A model generated the notes under the pieces. The model had not been told where the DNA came from, did no database searches, and saw only the letters and a program-made list of their open reading frames with translations. From DAIOHQ01 sp036744635 (GTDB taxonomy: Bacteria > Planctomycetota > Phycisphaerae > Tepidisphaerales > Tepidisphaeraceae): a stretch of 45,072 bases of DNA. Location of the stretch: the NCBI GenBank assembly GCA_036744635.1, contig DAIOHQ010000006.1, positions 1 through 45,072 of the forward strand, written 5' to 3'. The position numbers and the translations under genes were made by a program. This document shows, one piece after another, positions 1 through 9,493 of the stretch (positions are counted from its first letter, which is position 1; each line of letters starts with the position of its first letter).

Positions 1-150
1 TTCATGACACGCTCCGTCGCGTGCCAGTGTACATTCAATTGCAAACCGCTCTAATTCCACGCTCAGCGCGTTCCGCTTCGCCGGCCGGTTCAACGACACC
101 ACCGCCACCTCTGGCGATGGACGCTCCTGCTTGATTAGCGAATCATTCAT
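1..150 (-). CDS. Enoyl-CoA hydratase/isomerase family protein, N-terminal 50 residues only
   Basis: The reverse strand reads an open frame from an ATG at 150 to the window edge. It contains VVSLNRPAKRNALSVEL, the typical first beta-strand and loop of the crotonase fold (family pattern: LNRPxxxNAL). Crotonases hydrate or isomerise acyl-CoA thioesters in the cytoplasm. The CoA-binding and catalytic regions lie outside the window, so substrate and exact reaction cannot be given. No Shine-Dalgarno sequence precedes the ATG. A TATAAT hexamer lies only ten bases upstream. The gene follows the FAD oxidoreductase at 197-1642 on the same strand after a 46-base gap. Confidence 0.75.
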   Translation of the reverse strand, partial: MNDSLIKQERPSPEVAVVSLNRPAKRNALSVELERFAIECTLARDGACHE

Positions 151-160
151 ACAACCGTGG

Positions 161-166
161 ATTATA
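161..166 (-). promoter_or_regulatory. Possible -10 box (TATAAT) just upstream of the enoyl-CoA hydratase start
   Basis: The reverse complement of 161-166 is TATAAT, a perfect sigma-70 -10 hexamer. The hexamer 17 bases further upstream (GAAGCG) is a poor -35. If used, transcription would begin almost at the ATG and give a nearly leaderless mRNA, which fits the missing ribosome-binding site. Motif match only. Confidence 0.3.
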
Positions 167-196
167 CCCAGTAGCTCATCTCGCGCTTCGGGCGCA

Positions 197-1642
197 TCAG
201 CGCAGCGGCATGCCGTTTTCGATCAACTTCGACCGCAGCGCCGCCGCGGGCACATCCCGCATCGTCGCTTGGCGCGATCGCAGGGCAGCGGCGGTCCCGG
301 CCGCCTGGCCGAACTGCATCGCGTTGACCATGACGCGGATGGCGCCGGCGGCTTCATGGTGGGCGCCGATGCAGCGGCCCGCCGCGAGCACGTTGTCTAA
401 TCCCCGCGGAACCAGGCTGCGATAAGGCACCTGGTAGCAGAGCGTCGTGCGCTTGGGCGCATCGGTCGATTGGCCGTCCCACCGGCCCATTTCCGTGCTC
501 CCGTCACCATGGACGACTCGGCGGGTTCCGTCGAGGTACTCGAAAATGATTCCCGGCCCATCCGGCCGATGAATATCAATCGGATACGTTCCCTGCGCGA
601 TGGCTTCCGAGAAGGGCGTTCCATTCAGGACTTCTTCCCGCTGGAGCATATGCTCGGCAATGATCCGATGGCTCTCGCGCACGCCAATCTGCGCCGCAAT
701 GTCCACCAGATAAGCACTCTCCCAGCCGGGCATCTGTTTGAGCTTCTTCAGCAGCCAGCGCAACTGGTAGCGCCCTTCAACCTCGGCGCGGGTGAAGTCC
801 AGCGGATCGGAAGCGTTGATGTTCAGCACGCGCACTCCCGCCATCATCGCCTCATTGCGGTCGTTGACACCATCGCTGCCCCAAAGGAACGTCGGGTACG
901 GCATTCCGTTGTAGTCCATCGGCTCCTTGAACAACTCGGCCTGCATGCCTTTCATTGTTGCCCCCGCCCGCCGCCCCCCCACCCGGAAGCACAGGCTGGG
1001 GGGCTGGCACTGGCCCTTCTCGTTGCCCAGTTGCGTGGCCGCGCCCGCCCGGCGGACGAGGTCGGCATCGCCGGTGCAGTCGATGAAGCTGTCGGCGCGG
1101 ATGGCGGAGCGCCCGCCTTTGGTTTCGATAAAGGCGGCCTGGACTTTTCCCCCCTCGACGCTCACTCCAGCCAGCCAGCTGTGCAACAGAAGTTGGGCGC
1201 CGCTGCCAATGACCAGATCGTCGAAAACGAACTTGGTCTGCTCGGCGTCGATGATCCAGTTCCCCGTCTCGCCGTCGGGACTATGGTTGTAGCAAGCCTT
1301 GCGGCGCTGGAGACGGCGGATGATCTCCTCAACCAGCCCGCCCATGATCTTGGTGCGGCCGTCGGTGCCATAGAGGGGGTGCCACCAGTTGACGTTGGCG
1401 GCGGTGGCCATCCCGCCGAGGAAGCCATAGCGTTCAACCAACAGCACGCGCTTGCCAAGCCGCGCCGCCGCGGCCGCGGCGCAACATCCCGCGGGCCCGC
1501 CCCCAAAGACCGCGACATCGACTTCCGCCAATACCGGCACCTCACGCGCCGGCTCAAGAAGCGCGCGAGGGTGCGGCGGACGGGCCGGGAGGAACCCGCG
1601 AAGCGGGAAGTCGGGACCATCCAGGTTAGGATCGGGAGACAT
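197..1642 (-). CDS. FAD-dependent oxidoreductase (FAD_oxidored family)
   Basis: A 481-residue flavoprotein. The dinucleotide-binding motif GGGPAG at about residues 47-52 is followed by a helix and the acidic VLLVER strand end that binds the adenosine ribose. A GFLGGMAT segment follows. Near the C-terminus NVLAAGRCIGA is the second FAD-contact motif of this family. FAD_oxidored proteins are abundant in planctomycetes but mostly of unknown substrate. The start chosen is the ATG at 1642, with an AAGGGAA ribosome-binding site just before it. The longer frame starting at 1696 would overlap the upstream gene. It lies 16 bases after the DUF1444 gene on the same strand, so the two are probably co-transcribed. 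No export signal is visible. Confidence 0.85.
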   Translation of the reverse strand: MSPDPNLDGPDFPLRGFLPARPPHPRALLEPAREVPVLAEVDVAVFGGGPAGCCAAAAAARLGKRVLLVERYGFLGGMATAANVNWWHPLYGTDGRTKIMGGLVEEIIRRLQRRKACYNHSPDGETGNWIIDAEQTKFVFDDLVIGSGAQLLLHSWLAGVSVEGGKVQAAFIETKGGRSAIRADSFIDCTGDADLVRRAGAATQLGNEKGQCQPPSLCFRVGGRRAGATMKGMQAELFKEPMDYNGMPYPTFLWGSDGVNDRNEAMMAGVRVLNINASDPLDFTRAEVEGRYQLRWLLKKLKQMPGWESAYLVDIAAQIGVRESHRIIAEHMLQREEVLNGTPFSEAIAQGTYPIDIHRPDGPGIIFEYLDGTRRVVHGDGSTEMGRWDGQSTDAPKRTTLCYQVPYRSLVPRGLDNVLAAGRCIGAHHEAAGAIRVMVNAMQFGQAAGTAAALRSRQATMRDVPAAALRSKLIENGMPLR

Positions 1643-1658
1643 TCTTGTTCCCTTTGAC

Positions 1659-2291
1659 TCACAGCCCCCCAATGAGAGCGAAGCCGCCCACGGCATCCCG
1701 TTCGTGGAGGTTGGGCAGCAGCAGCCGGCTGGCGTAGTAGCCGTCCATGGTCTGAAACAGGATCAGGTTGACCTTCCCCTTCTCATCCTGGGCGGCGTGG
1801 GCATTGATCGCCTCGCTGCGGGCGGAAAGATTGGCCAGGGCGAGGTCGTGCAGATCATCGATAGACAGGCCCCACTTCTGAAAGACCGCCCGCGGGATGT
1901 ACGCGATGGTCCGGTCGCTGTCGACGGCATAGGCGATCACCAGGCCGTTGACAAACGGCTGGGTGGTCATCGCATCGGCGTTGAAGTCGCACGCTTCGGC
2001 ATCCAGCAGCATCGGCAAGATGCGATCCTTGACCTCCTCAAACGCCCCCGCCTGGTCGGGAAATCCCTCGGCCGCCCGCAGGAGCTCGACCATCCAGCGC
2101 TCGACGTGGCGCTTGGTCTCCAGCGGATTGAGCACGGACATGCGGTAGAGGTTTTCCAGGGAGGCGATATTTCCATTGACCCGCAGTGAGAAGGATTGCC
2201 CGGGGGCGCGGGCGATTTTCACCAGCGGGAATTTTCCGCGCACCACCTCCAGGACGCGCTCCACAAACTGCTCGCGGGTGATCTCACTCAT
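1659..2291 (-). CDS. DUF1444 family protein (YtpQ/UPF0354-like)
   Basis: A 210-residue soluble protein resembling the DUF1444 family of Bacillus YtpQ, whose function is not established. Segments supporting this are the opening EQFVERVLEVV helix, SLRVNGNIASLENLYR near residues 32-47, FVNGLVIAYAVDSDRTIAYI near 110-130, and a C-terminal LLPNLHERDAVGGFALIG. The length is near the family's usual 210-270 residues. The ATG at 2291 has a clear GCAGGAG ribosome-binding site five bases upstream. It is the first gene of the minus-strand group and is transcribed divergently from the oxidase operon that starts at 2468. Confidence 0.75.
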   Translation of the reverse strand: MSEITREQFVERVLEVVRGKFPLVKIARAPGQSFSLRVNGNIASLENLYRMSVLNPLETKRHVERWMVELLRAAEGFPDQAGAFEEVKDRILPMLLDAEACDFNADAMTTQPFVNGLVIAYAVDSDRTIAYIPRAVFQKWGLSIDDLHDLALANLSARSEAINAHAAQDEKGKVNLILFQTMDGYYASRLLLPNLHERDAVGGFALIGGL

Positions 2292-2366
2292 GCTCCTGCA
2301 TCATAGCACGCGGCAGCACGCGCGGCGAACCGCCTGCCGTGGGGAAAACACAAAAGTTGGCGGAAC

Positions 2367-2395
2367 TTGTTGACGGGGTTTTGTTTTCTTATAGT
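2367..2395 (+). promoter_or_regulatory. Predicted sigma-70-type promoter of the oxidase operon
   Basis: TTGTTG (2367-2372) and TATAGT (2390-2395) are separated by exactly 17 bases. They lie in the 176-base divergent gap between the DUF1444 gene and the multiheme cytochrome gene, about 70 bases before the latter's ATG. The spacer is rich in T. This is a sequence match only. Confidence 0.45.
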
Positions 2396-2467
2396 CTCTG
2401 GCCAACGGATTGTGACGGAGTTCACGAACTGCCCGGAGCGGCAGCACATTTTGCGGAAGCTCGCTTT

Positions 2468-3829
2468 ATGCCGGTTCCTACCGATACGTTTTGGAATATT
2501 CGCCGGTTGAATGCGATATTCGCGGTGTCGTCGCTGCTGCTGCTGGGGATGCTGGTGGCCGCGGTGTTGCAGGATTACGACAAGACCTGGCGGCAGCCGC
2601 AGCGCAGCGGGCGGGTGTGGGAGGCGGCGCTGGTGGAGGAGAAGCTGGACCGGGAGCTGCCGGGGGAGAAACAGAAGCGGCTGGAGGCGCTGGATGCGGC
2701 GATCGCCAAAACCCAAGCGGATCTGGAATCGAGCAACGCCGAGTACAAGAGCCTCAGCGGCCAGATCAGGCAGTGGGAGAGCGACAAGTCTAACATTGAA
2801 TTTGAGCTGAACAACAAGAAGGCGAATCTGTCGTCGATGGAGACGCATCTGCAGGATGCGATCGCGCGGCAGGATGCCGCCGAAGAGGCGAAGCTGGAGA
2901 AGGAGATCGCCGGCCCGCGCAAAGAGGTGGCCGAGGCCAGCGAGAAGGTGGCGAAGCTGGGGATGGATCTGAAAGAGGCCAGGGAAAAGCTGGCCAGGGC
3001 GACCGGGGAGCTGGCGCGGCTGAAGAAGCAGAGGAGCCAGCAGTTTGGGGACGCCGAGGCGCTGCGCAAGAAGCTGGTGGCGCTGCAGCCCAAGGGGATT
3101 CTGGCAAAGCTGAGCGACAAGATCCGCTCAGCGCCGCTGTTCCAATTCGACAATCCGGTGGAGAAGGTGCAGCAGGCGGTGCTGCCGGAGGTGCGCGCGG
3201 AGCTGGGAGGGTTCAAGCAGGTGGACACGGTGGACCGTTGCATGACTTGCCACGTGAACATCGAGAAAAAGGAATTTACCCGCGAGAAGGTGATCGCGTA
3301 TCTGGAAGAGCAGGCGGTGACGGGGAGGAAATATGATTTCCCCAGGAGCGAATCGGCCAAGAACCCCCTGCCGACATTGGCGCGGCCGGGGCCGGCGGCA
3401 TTGCCGGAATTCTGGCTGGGATACGCCAAGACGGTGCTGCCGGCGAGCGTGTTCAAGGCGAAGTTGGAGAAGAGCCTGAATACGATCGGGCTGGTGGGCG
3501 GGAGACTGGTGCGCGGGCCGGGGATTCCGGGGGATTTGGGGAGGAAGATTGAGGGGATTGGATCGTTGAAGGGGGCCCAGCGCGAGCAGGTGGCGGCGGA
3601 GCGCGATGGGGCGATTGGGGCGATCGTCGAGCAGCTTTTCACCAATTATGATAAGTGGTATGCGGAGGTGGGGAAGTCGCCGGCGGTCGCAGATGCGGTG
3701 GCGGCCGTGAAAAAGGCGGCGAGCGATGAGGAGGAGGGTGGCGAAGCGAAGAAGGAAAAGCCGTCGGAAGAAGAACTGCACAAGCAGGCGCTGACAGCGC
3801 TACAGAAGCAGTTGCGCGATGCCCGCTGT
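2468..3829 (+). CDS. Giant multiheme cytochrome c, N-terminal part (membrane anchor, coiled coil, first heme)
   Basis: 454 residues up to the N gap. The ATG at 2468 (MPVPTDTFWNIRRLN) is preferred over the in-frame ATG at 2339 because it has a GCGGAAG ribosome-binding site and leads straight into a membrane helix (about residues 14-34, FAVSSLLLLGMLVAAVLQ). Residues about 70-210 are rich in K, E, A and L in heptad-like order and should form a long coiled coil. One heme c site, CMTCH (3239-3253), follows at about residue 258. The segment near the gap is acidic and lysine-rich. No stop codon is seen before the gap, and the sequence after it opens with a second membrane helix, so I read both parts as one gene of at least 1,940 residues. 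Two adjacent genes cannot be excluded. It leads the oxidase operon, so a role in passing electrons to the oxidase is likely but inferred. Confidence 0.75.
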
Positions 3830-3839
3830 NNNNNNNNNN
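3830..3839. other. Assembly gap (10 N) inside the multiheme cytochrome gene
   Basis: Ten consecutive N, a conventional placeholder, so the real length is unknown. The reading frame before the gap differs from the one after it. This means nothing if the gap length is arbitrary. Unlike the second gap, no sequence is duplicated across it that would close it directly. Confidence 0.95.
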
Positions 3840-6800
3840 CGCAGTTCTCGCCTGGGTCGTCTTCGGTTACCTCGCGCTCGGAGCGGTGCTCGCACTCCTG
3901 GCAGCGCTGCCGGAGACGATGCAGCGGATTCTGGATGACCGGTACCGGTTCGCGCTGGTGGGGGCGGTGAACCCGTTCCGCAAGCAGCAGGGATTGGCGG
4001 CGCTGGATCCGTCGCCGGTGATGTTGGCGCATCCTCGGCTGGATTTGTATGTGGACGTGGACAGCAAGCACAGCATCGAGGCGGTTGGGTGTACGGCGTG
4101 TCACGATGGGTCGGGGCAGGAGACGAATTTCGTATTGGCCGCGCATGCGCCGCGGCGGATCTGGGTGGATGAGAAGACCGGCGAGCCGGTGCTGCCGCAG
4201 CAGTTGAAGAACGTGAAGGCCGAGGAACATAGACCGACGATGGGGAGCATGCTGGCGGCGGTGTATCCAGGGGGGGAGGAGGGGTCGCTGGTTCCGGTGA
4301 AGGTTGGGAATTTGCACATTGAGTTGGAGGAGGCGAAAGAGCCGGGGGCGGCGGCGAACTCAATGGCCGAGGCGGAGGTGGCGGAGGATGCGCCGGCGAC
4401 GGCGTTTGTCGATCCGGCGGTTGGGACGAATGGGACGGCGGGGAAGGCGGTTTCGCAGGCGGAGTATTGGGCGAAGAAGTATGAGAGTGAGTCTGGGACT
4501 TCGTTTGAGGAAGTGTATCACATGTGGGATTGGCCGATGCGGCCGCCGGAATATATCCAGGCGAACTGCGTGCGCTGCCATACCGATCCCAATGAAGTGG
4601 CATCGGTGGCGCCGGTGGTACACAAGGGACGATATCTGTTTGCCCACCTGGGATGCGTGAACTGTCACCAGATGGACAGCGTGACGCCCGAGGCGTTGCC
4701 AGGGGGGGCGGAGGTGGGGCCGGGATCGGACATCCGGCTGATCGCGTCCAACGGGCAGCGCAAGGTGGGGACGGACCTGAGGCACGTGACGGGCAAGCTG
4801 TCGCCGGCGTTCATCAACAGTTGGGTATGGGCGCCCAAGGCGTTTCGGCCCAGCACGCTGATGCCGCACTTTTTCATGCTGGAGAACAGCTCGAGCGATG
4901 AGGAGATTCGGCGCACGCGGCAGGAGGCGCGGGCGATCACCGAGTATCTGTCTATTACCGCCACCCCCCTACCAGTCGGCGAGAAGGTGCCGGCGGATGT
5001 GACTGGGGACAAGGTTCGCGGGCAGACGATTTTTAACAGCCTGGGATGTCTGGCCTGTCACACCAATCTGGGCGATCAGACGACCGAGAAGCGCGCAGGC
5101 AAGGCGGTGACGCTGGGGGAAAAGTGGATCGTCAACGACCTGGTGAAGCGCGGCATCGCCAAGGCGGAGGCGAGCAAGCAGTACGATGCGATGAGCTACA
5201 ACGAGCGGCAGGTGTATTGCCTGGAGCATTTCGGGGCGACCACCAGCGGGGACACTGCGCCCAAATATGACGATGGAACCCCCAAGCCGATCTTCATGCA
5301 CCATGGCCCGGAGTTGAGCGGGATCGGGACCAAGCTGCTGGCGGGGCGCAAGACGGAGGAGGCGCGGCAGTGGCTGTTTGATTGGGTGAAAAATCCGCGG
5401 CACTACAGCGAATACACGGTGATGCCGCGGCTGCGGCTGAGCGATCAGCAGGCGCTGGATCTGGTGGAATACCTGCTGGATCAGAAGCGGACCAACGACC
5501 GGGCGGATGACAAGTGGACGGCGGAACTGACGCCGGTGGATGGGGCGAAGCTGACGGAACTGACGGCGTTTTTCCTGCGCAGCCGTTTCAGCATTCAGGT
5601 GGCGGACCAGAAGGCGGTGGATGACAGGGAGTTGACGGCGCTGGCGACGCTGGCGCTGACTTCGCCGACCATCGATCCGAAGGTGAAGGAGCGGGTCAGC
5701 TCGATGGATGTGCAGCAGAAGCAGATGGTGTTCCTGGGGCAGAAATTGATCAGCCACTACGGCTGCATGCAATGCCACGCGATCAACGGCGCGGAGAATT
5801 TGTCGAGCCCGTGCGCGAATCTATCCGACTGGGGACAGAAGAGCGTGGACAAGCTGGATTACGGGTTCCTGGATGCGCACAAGGTACACGAGCTGCCGGA
5901 GACGTCGCCGGTGGCGATGGTGAACGGGCTGAGCGTGGAGGCGGCGAATCTTGGGCACGGGCAGCTCGACTGGAGCAAGCCGATTGCCGCGGTGGTGAAG
6001 CCGGCCTGGCCGGAGCTGGAGCACACGCGGATGAGCTGGCTGAGCCAGAAGCTAAAGAACACGCGCATCTTCGATCGCGGCAGGGCGCTGCTGGAGCCGC
6101 AACGGGAGATGGATGGGGAAAAGGCGAAGCTGGATGGGAGCGGAAACCCAATATTGAGAGAGCGCGGCAAGCCGTATGACAAGCTGAAGATGCCGACGTT
6201 CTATCTCAACGATGAGGAGGTTCACGCGATCGTGACGTTCGTGATCAGCAACCGATTCCTGGTGCAAAAAGACCGGCTGGATCGGCTGATCGGCGAGAAG
6301 CTGCTGGCGAAGACGAATAACGAGACGATGATGCGCATCGCCCGCGGGCGCGAGGTGGCGCACAAGTACAACTGCGTGAACTGCCACGTCATCGAGCGCA
6401 ACGCACCGAGCGTGCAGCAGTGGTTCAAGAGCGATGAGATCACCACCAGGGCGCCGCCGTCGCTGCGCGGCGAGGGGAACAAGGTGCAGTTTGGCTGGCT
6501 GTTCAACTTCATCAAGAACGTCGAGCCGCTGCGGCCGCTGCCGGTGATCCGGATGCCGAGCTTCCCGATCACGGATCAGGAGGTGACCGACCTGGCGGCG
6601 TATTTCAGCGCGGTTTCGAACAAGGAATCGGATGAGCTGAAGACCAAAATTGACCTGGTGATGAAATACGTCGGCGAGCAGCAGGAAGCGGCCATCAAGC
6701 CGGTGACGATGCCGGAGGATGTGGCGAAAATCGACGCGGCGGCGGCGAAGGCGAAGTATGACGAATTGTTGGGGCACGCGGGGGCACGATTGCAGGCGCA

Positions 6801-8304
6801 GCAGTGGGATGAGGCATCGGAGACGTTGAAGCAGGCGAAGGAATTGGCGGATGGCGCGAAGCTGGTGGATGAGGAGAAAAATCCGCTGGGGGATTCGCTG
6901 GACGATGCGATTACCGCGGTGGATGGGCGGGCGCTGCCGGATAATCTGATGTTGCCGGGGAGCGACTGGATCAACCGGCCGGCGTTTGCCACGATCGCAT
7001 CGGATCTGGCGGACTGGGCCCTGGCGACCAAGCAGCAGGGAATCACGGCCAGCAGCTTGGACCCAAGCCGTAATTCGCCGACCGAGCTGGCGCGGACGTA
7101 TCGGACGATCTTGTTTCAGGCCCGCTTCACGCAGGAGCTGTATGCCTCGCCCTATCCCTTCGTGGATCAGCCGCGGCCGGAAATCAGCGAGGAGCGGTTT
7201 AAGCTGGGCGAGGAATTCTTCCATCAGATGCAGTGCCTCAAGTGCCACATCATGGGAGACCCGGGCGCGGCCGGGGCGGCGAAGTCACCGACAGCGCCGA
7301 ATCTGATGCTGGCGCAACGGCGGCTGCAGCGGCGCTGGGTGAGACATTGGGTGCAGGAGCCGCCAATCATCCAGGCGAACACGGCGATGCCGCCGTTCTT
7401 TACCGGGCTGCCGATCAACAAGCTGGATGGGCAGAGTTGGCCGCGGGCGCAGGGCGTGCCGGATGCCGAGGCGATCGAGGCCAAGTATGGCAAGACCGCG
7501 CAGGAACAGACGGATTTGCTGCTGGATTTCCTGTACGCGGCGGGGGTGCGCAACTATACGACGGTGATGCCGACGGCGGGGGCGAAGCCGGCGCCCGGGC
7601 CAACGTCCAAGCCGGCGGCGGAGACGGTGAAGCCGGCGGTCACGCCGGTGGCGGGCGAGAAGCCGGGCACGCCGGGGATCAGCGGTAGGGTATTCTTCAT
7701 CGGAGCAGCGCCGAAGATGGCGGCGTTCATGTTCGCCGATCCTCGGTGTGCCGCAAAGAACCCCAACGGAGCGACTGACCAGACGGTGGAAGTGAACAAG
7801 AACGGGACGTTGAAGGGCGTGATCGTGTATGTGTCGGCGGGAGTGCCGGCGGGCGCGGGGGATAAGCCGCCGACGAAGCCGGCGACGCTCGATCAGGATG
7901 GATGCATGTACCACCCGCACGTGCTGGCAATGCAGATTGGTCAGACGCTGATGCTGAAAAACTCAGATCAGTTTCTGCACAACGTACACTCACTGGCCGA
8001 GAAGAATCCGGCGTTCAATTTCGCCCAGCCAGGCAAGGGGAGCAAGCCGGTGAAGGACCTGAAGGTTTTTGAAATTTTTCACGTAAAGTGCGATGTCCAC
8101 CCCTGGATGAGCGCGTACATCGGAGTATTCGATCATCCATACTTCGCGGTGACAGGGGAGGATGGGACGTTTTTGATCACCGGCCTGCCGCCGGGGAAGT
8201 ACACGCTGACGGCGTGGCAGGAGAAGTACGGGATGAAGGATGTGGAGGTGAAGGTGGAGGCGGGGAAGGGGACGACGGCGGAATTCAGCTTCAAGGATGA
8301 ATGA
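3840..8304 (+). CDS. Giant multiheme cytochrome c, C-terminal part (seven heme sites and a cupredoxin domain)
   Basis: About 1,488 residues in one frame. It opens with a membrane helix (AWVVFGYLALGAVLALLAAL). Seven CxxCH heme c sites follow: CTACH 4090-4104, CVRCH 4567-4581, CVNCH 4654-4668, CLACH 5047-5061, CMQCH 5764-5778, CVNCH 6373-6387 and CLKCH 7234-7248. With CMTCH before the gap this makes eight hemes. A Pro/Ala-rich linker near 7570-7670 leads to a cupredoxin-like domain. It has HNVH (7978-7989) and CDVHPWM (8089-8109), matching the His, Cys, His and Met ligands of a type 1 copper site in the amicyanin spacing C-x2-H-x2-M. The end (YFAVTGEDGTF...YTLTAW) resembles a carboxypeptidase-regulatory-like beta domain. 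Heme and copper must face the periplasm. The domain is nearly duplicated in the next gene. No bc1 or alternative complex III gene is in the window, so this protein may be part of the quinol-to-oxidase path. Confidence 0.8.
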
Positions 8305-8389
8305 AGCGCAGCGTGGCAGGCGGATAAAAAGACAGTGAAATCCCGTTATAACGCCAAATGGGAATCCATCGGATTTATTCGTTGACGTC

Positions 8390-8417
8390 TTGATCGCAAT
8401 GGTGGAGTTTTCATATC
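8390..8417 (+). promoter_or_regulatory. Weak candidate promoter before the secreted cupredoxin gene
   Basis: The 225-base gap 8305-8529 has no gene. TTGATC (8390-8395) and CATATC (8412-8417) are 16 bases apart and could form an internal promoter. A small palindrome, AATCC-ATC-GGATT, lies at 8363-8375. Neither is strong, and transcription from the upstream promoter may simply read through. Confidence 0.25.
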
Positions 8418-8529
8418 ATCCCGCACCGCGCCAGAGGCGGGTGAGATGTTGTTCGCGGAAGATTGTCTTCGGCGACTGAAGCAGAGTGATGTAAATTTGA
8501 ATGCAGACTTTGTCTGCGGGAGAAAGATT

Positions 8530-9360
8530 ATGAAGTTATTCACAATGTTGTCGGGGCTGGCCGTATCGGCGGCGTTTTGTTCGCTGTCGCTGGGGCAGAT
8601 CACCGGGACGGTAAAGCTGGACGGCAAGGCGCCGGAGATGAAACCGATCGACATGAGCGGGGTGGCCGAGTGCGCCGCCAAGCATGAGAAGCCGGTGAAC
8701 GATCAGACGGTGGTGGCCAACGACAAGGGCGGGCTGCAGTTCGTGGTGGTGTCGTTGAAGCCGGCCGAAGGGCAGGACCTCGGCGAAGGCGCCAAGAAGA
8801 AGGCGGCCACGCTGGATCAGGAAGGCTGCCAGTATCACCCGCACGTGCTGGCGATGCAGGCGGGGGCGACGCTGAATATCAAGAATTCCGATGAGTTCCT
8901 GCACAACGTCCACTCGCTGGCGGAGAAGAACCCGGCGTTCAACTTTGCCCAGGCCAACAAGGGAAGCAAGCCGGTGAGGGACATCAAGGACCCGGAAGTT
9001 TTTCACGTGAAGTGCGACGTGCATCCGTGGATGAGCGCCTACATCGCGGTGTTCGAGCACCCCTACTTCGCGGTGACCGACAAGGACGGCAACTTCTCGA
9101 TCGACACCAAGGGGCTGAAGGACGGCGATTATGACATCACCGCCTGGCAGGAAAAGTATGACAAGCAGGAAGGGAAGGTGACGGTGAAGGATGGCAAGGG
9201 GAAGGTGGATTTCACGTACAAGGCGGAAGCGGCGTCGGCCGACCCGATCCGGCACGAAGTGAAGCTGACGGATCTGGTGAAGGTGCGGGAAGCGGAGGGG
9301 AAGAGCTGCTGCGACGGCAGAGAGACGAAGGGCACGGGCGCGCAGGCCAAGGCAGACTAA
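8530..9360 (+). CDS. Secreted cupredoxin-like protein, paralogue of the cytochrome's C-terminal domain
   Basis: 276 residues from the ATG at 8530 (MKLFTMLSGLAVSAAF), preceded by a GGGAGAAAG ribosome-binding site. The in-frame start at 8446 would bury the signal peptide. After a Sec-type signal (about residues 1-22, ending SLGQ) the protein has ITGTVKLDGKAP, then GCQYHPHVLAMQ, NSDEFLHNVHS and CDVHPWMSAYI. These carry the four ligands expected of a type 1 copper site (H, C, H, M; C-x2-H-x2-M as in amicyanin). A regulatory-like beta domain follows (TAWQEKY). About 40 extra C-terminal residues contain a CC pair (SCCDGRE). Long identical stretches with the cytochrome's C-terminus, for example HNVHSLAEKNPAFNFAQ, point to a recent duplication. 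Role inferred: a mobile periplasmic copper electron carrier between the cytochrome and the oxidase CuA centre. Copper binding is predicted, not shown. Confidence 0.75.
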   Translation: MKLFTMLSGLAVSAAFCSLSLGQITGTVKLDGKAPEMKPIDMSGVAECAAKHEKPVNDQTVVANDKGGLQFVVVSLKPAEGQDLGEGAKKKAATLDQEGCQYHPHVLAMQAGATLNIKNSDEFLHNVHSLAEKNPAFNFAQANKGSKPVRDIKDPEVFHVKCDVHPWMSAYIAVFEHPYFAVTDKDGNFSIDTKGLKDGDYDITAWQEKYDKQEGKVTVKDGKGKVDFTYKAEAASADPIRHEVKLTDLVKVREAEGKSCCDGRETKGTGAQAKAD

Positions 9361-9378
9361 GTTGACGCGAACCTCCAG

Positions 9379-9399
9379 GCACGGGTTGAAAACCCGTGC
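9379..9399. repeat. Perfect hairpin GCACGGGTT-GAA-AACCCGTGC
   Basis: A 9-bp stem with a 3-base loop in the 133-base gap between the cupredoxin gene and ctaC. It is followed by CTACGGGGGG rather than a T run, so it is not a classical terminator. The core GCACGGGTT...AACCCGT also occurs near 36320-36342, so it belongs to a dispersed repeat family. It could act as an mRNA stability or attenuation element inside the operon. Confidence 0.75.
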
Positions 9400-9493
9400 T
9401 ACGGGGGGCGGCGGTGCGGAAACTAATGAGCGATGGGCAGTTCGGTTATCTCCGCCGCGCTGTCCTTGCTCACATACTGACGGGAGTGCGTAG

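Noticed and set aside
470..1657. 395-codon plus-strand frame over the FAD oxidoreductase gene
   Set aside because: The FAD motifs on the other strand are clear; this product has no recognisable feature.
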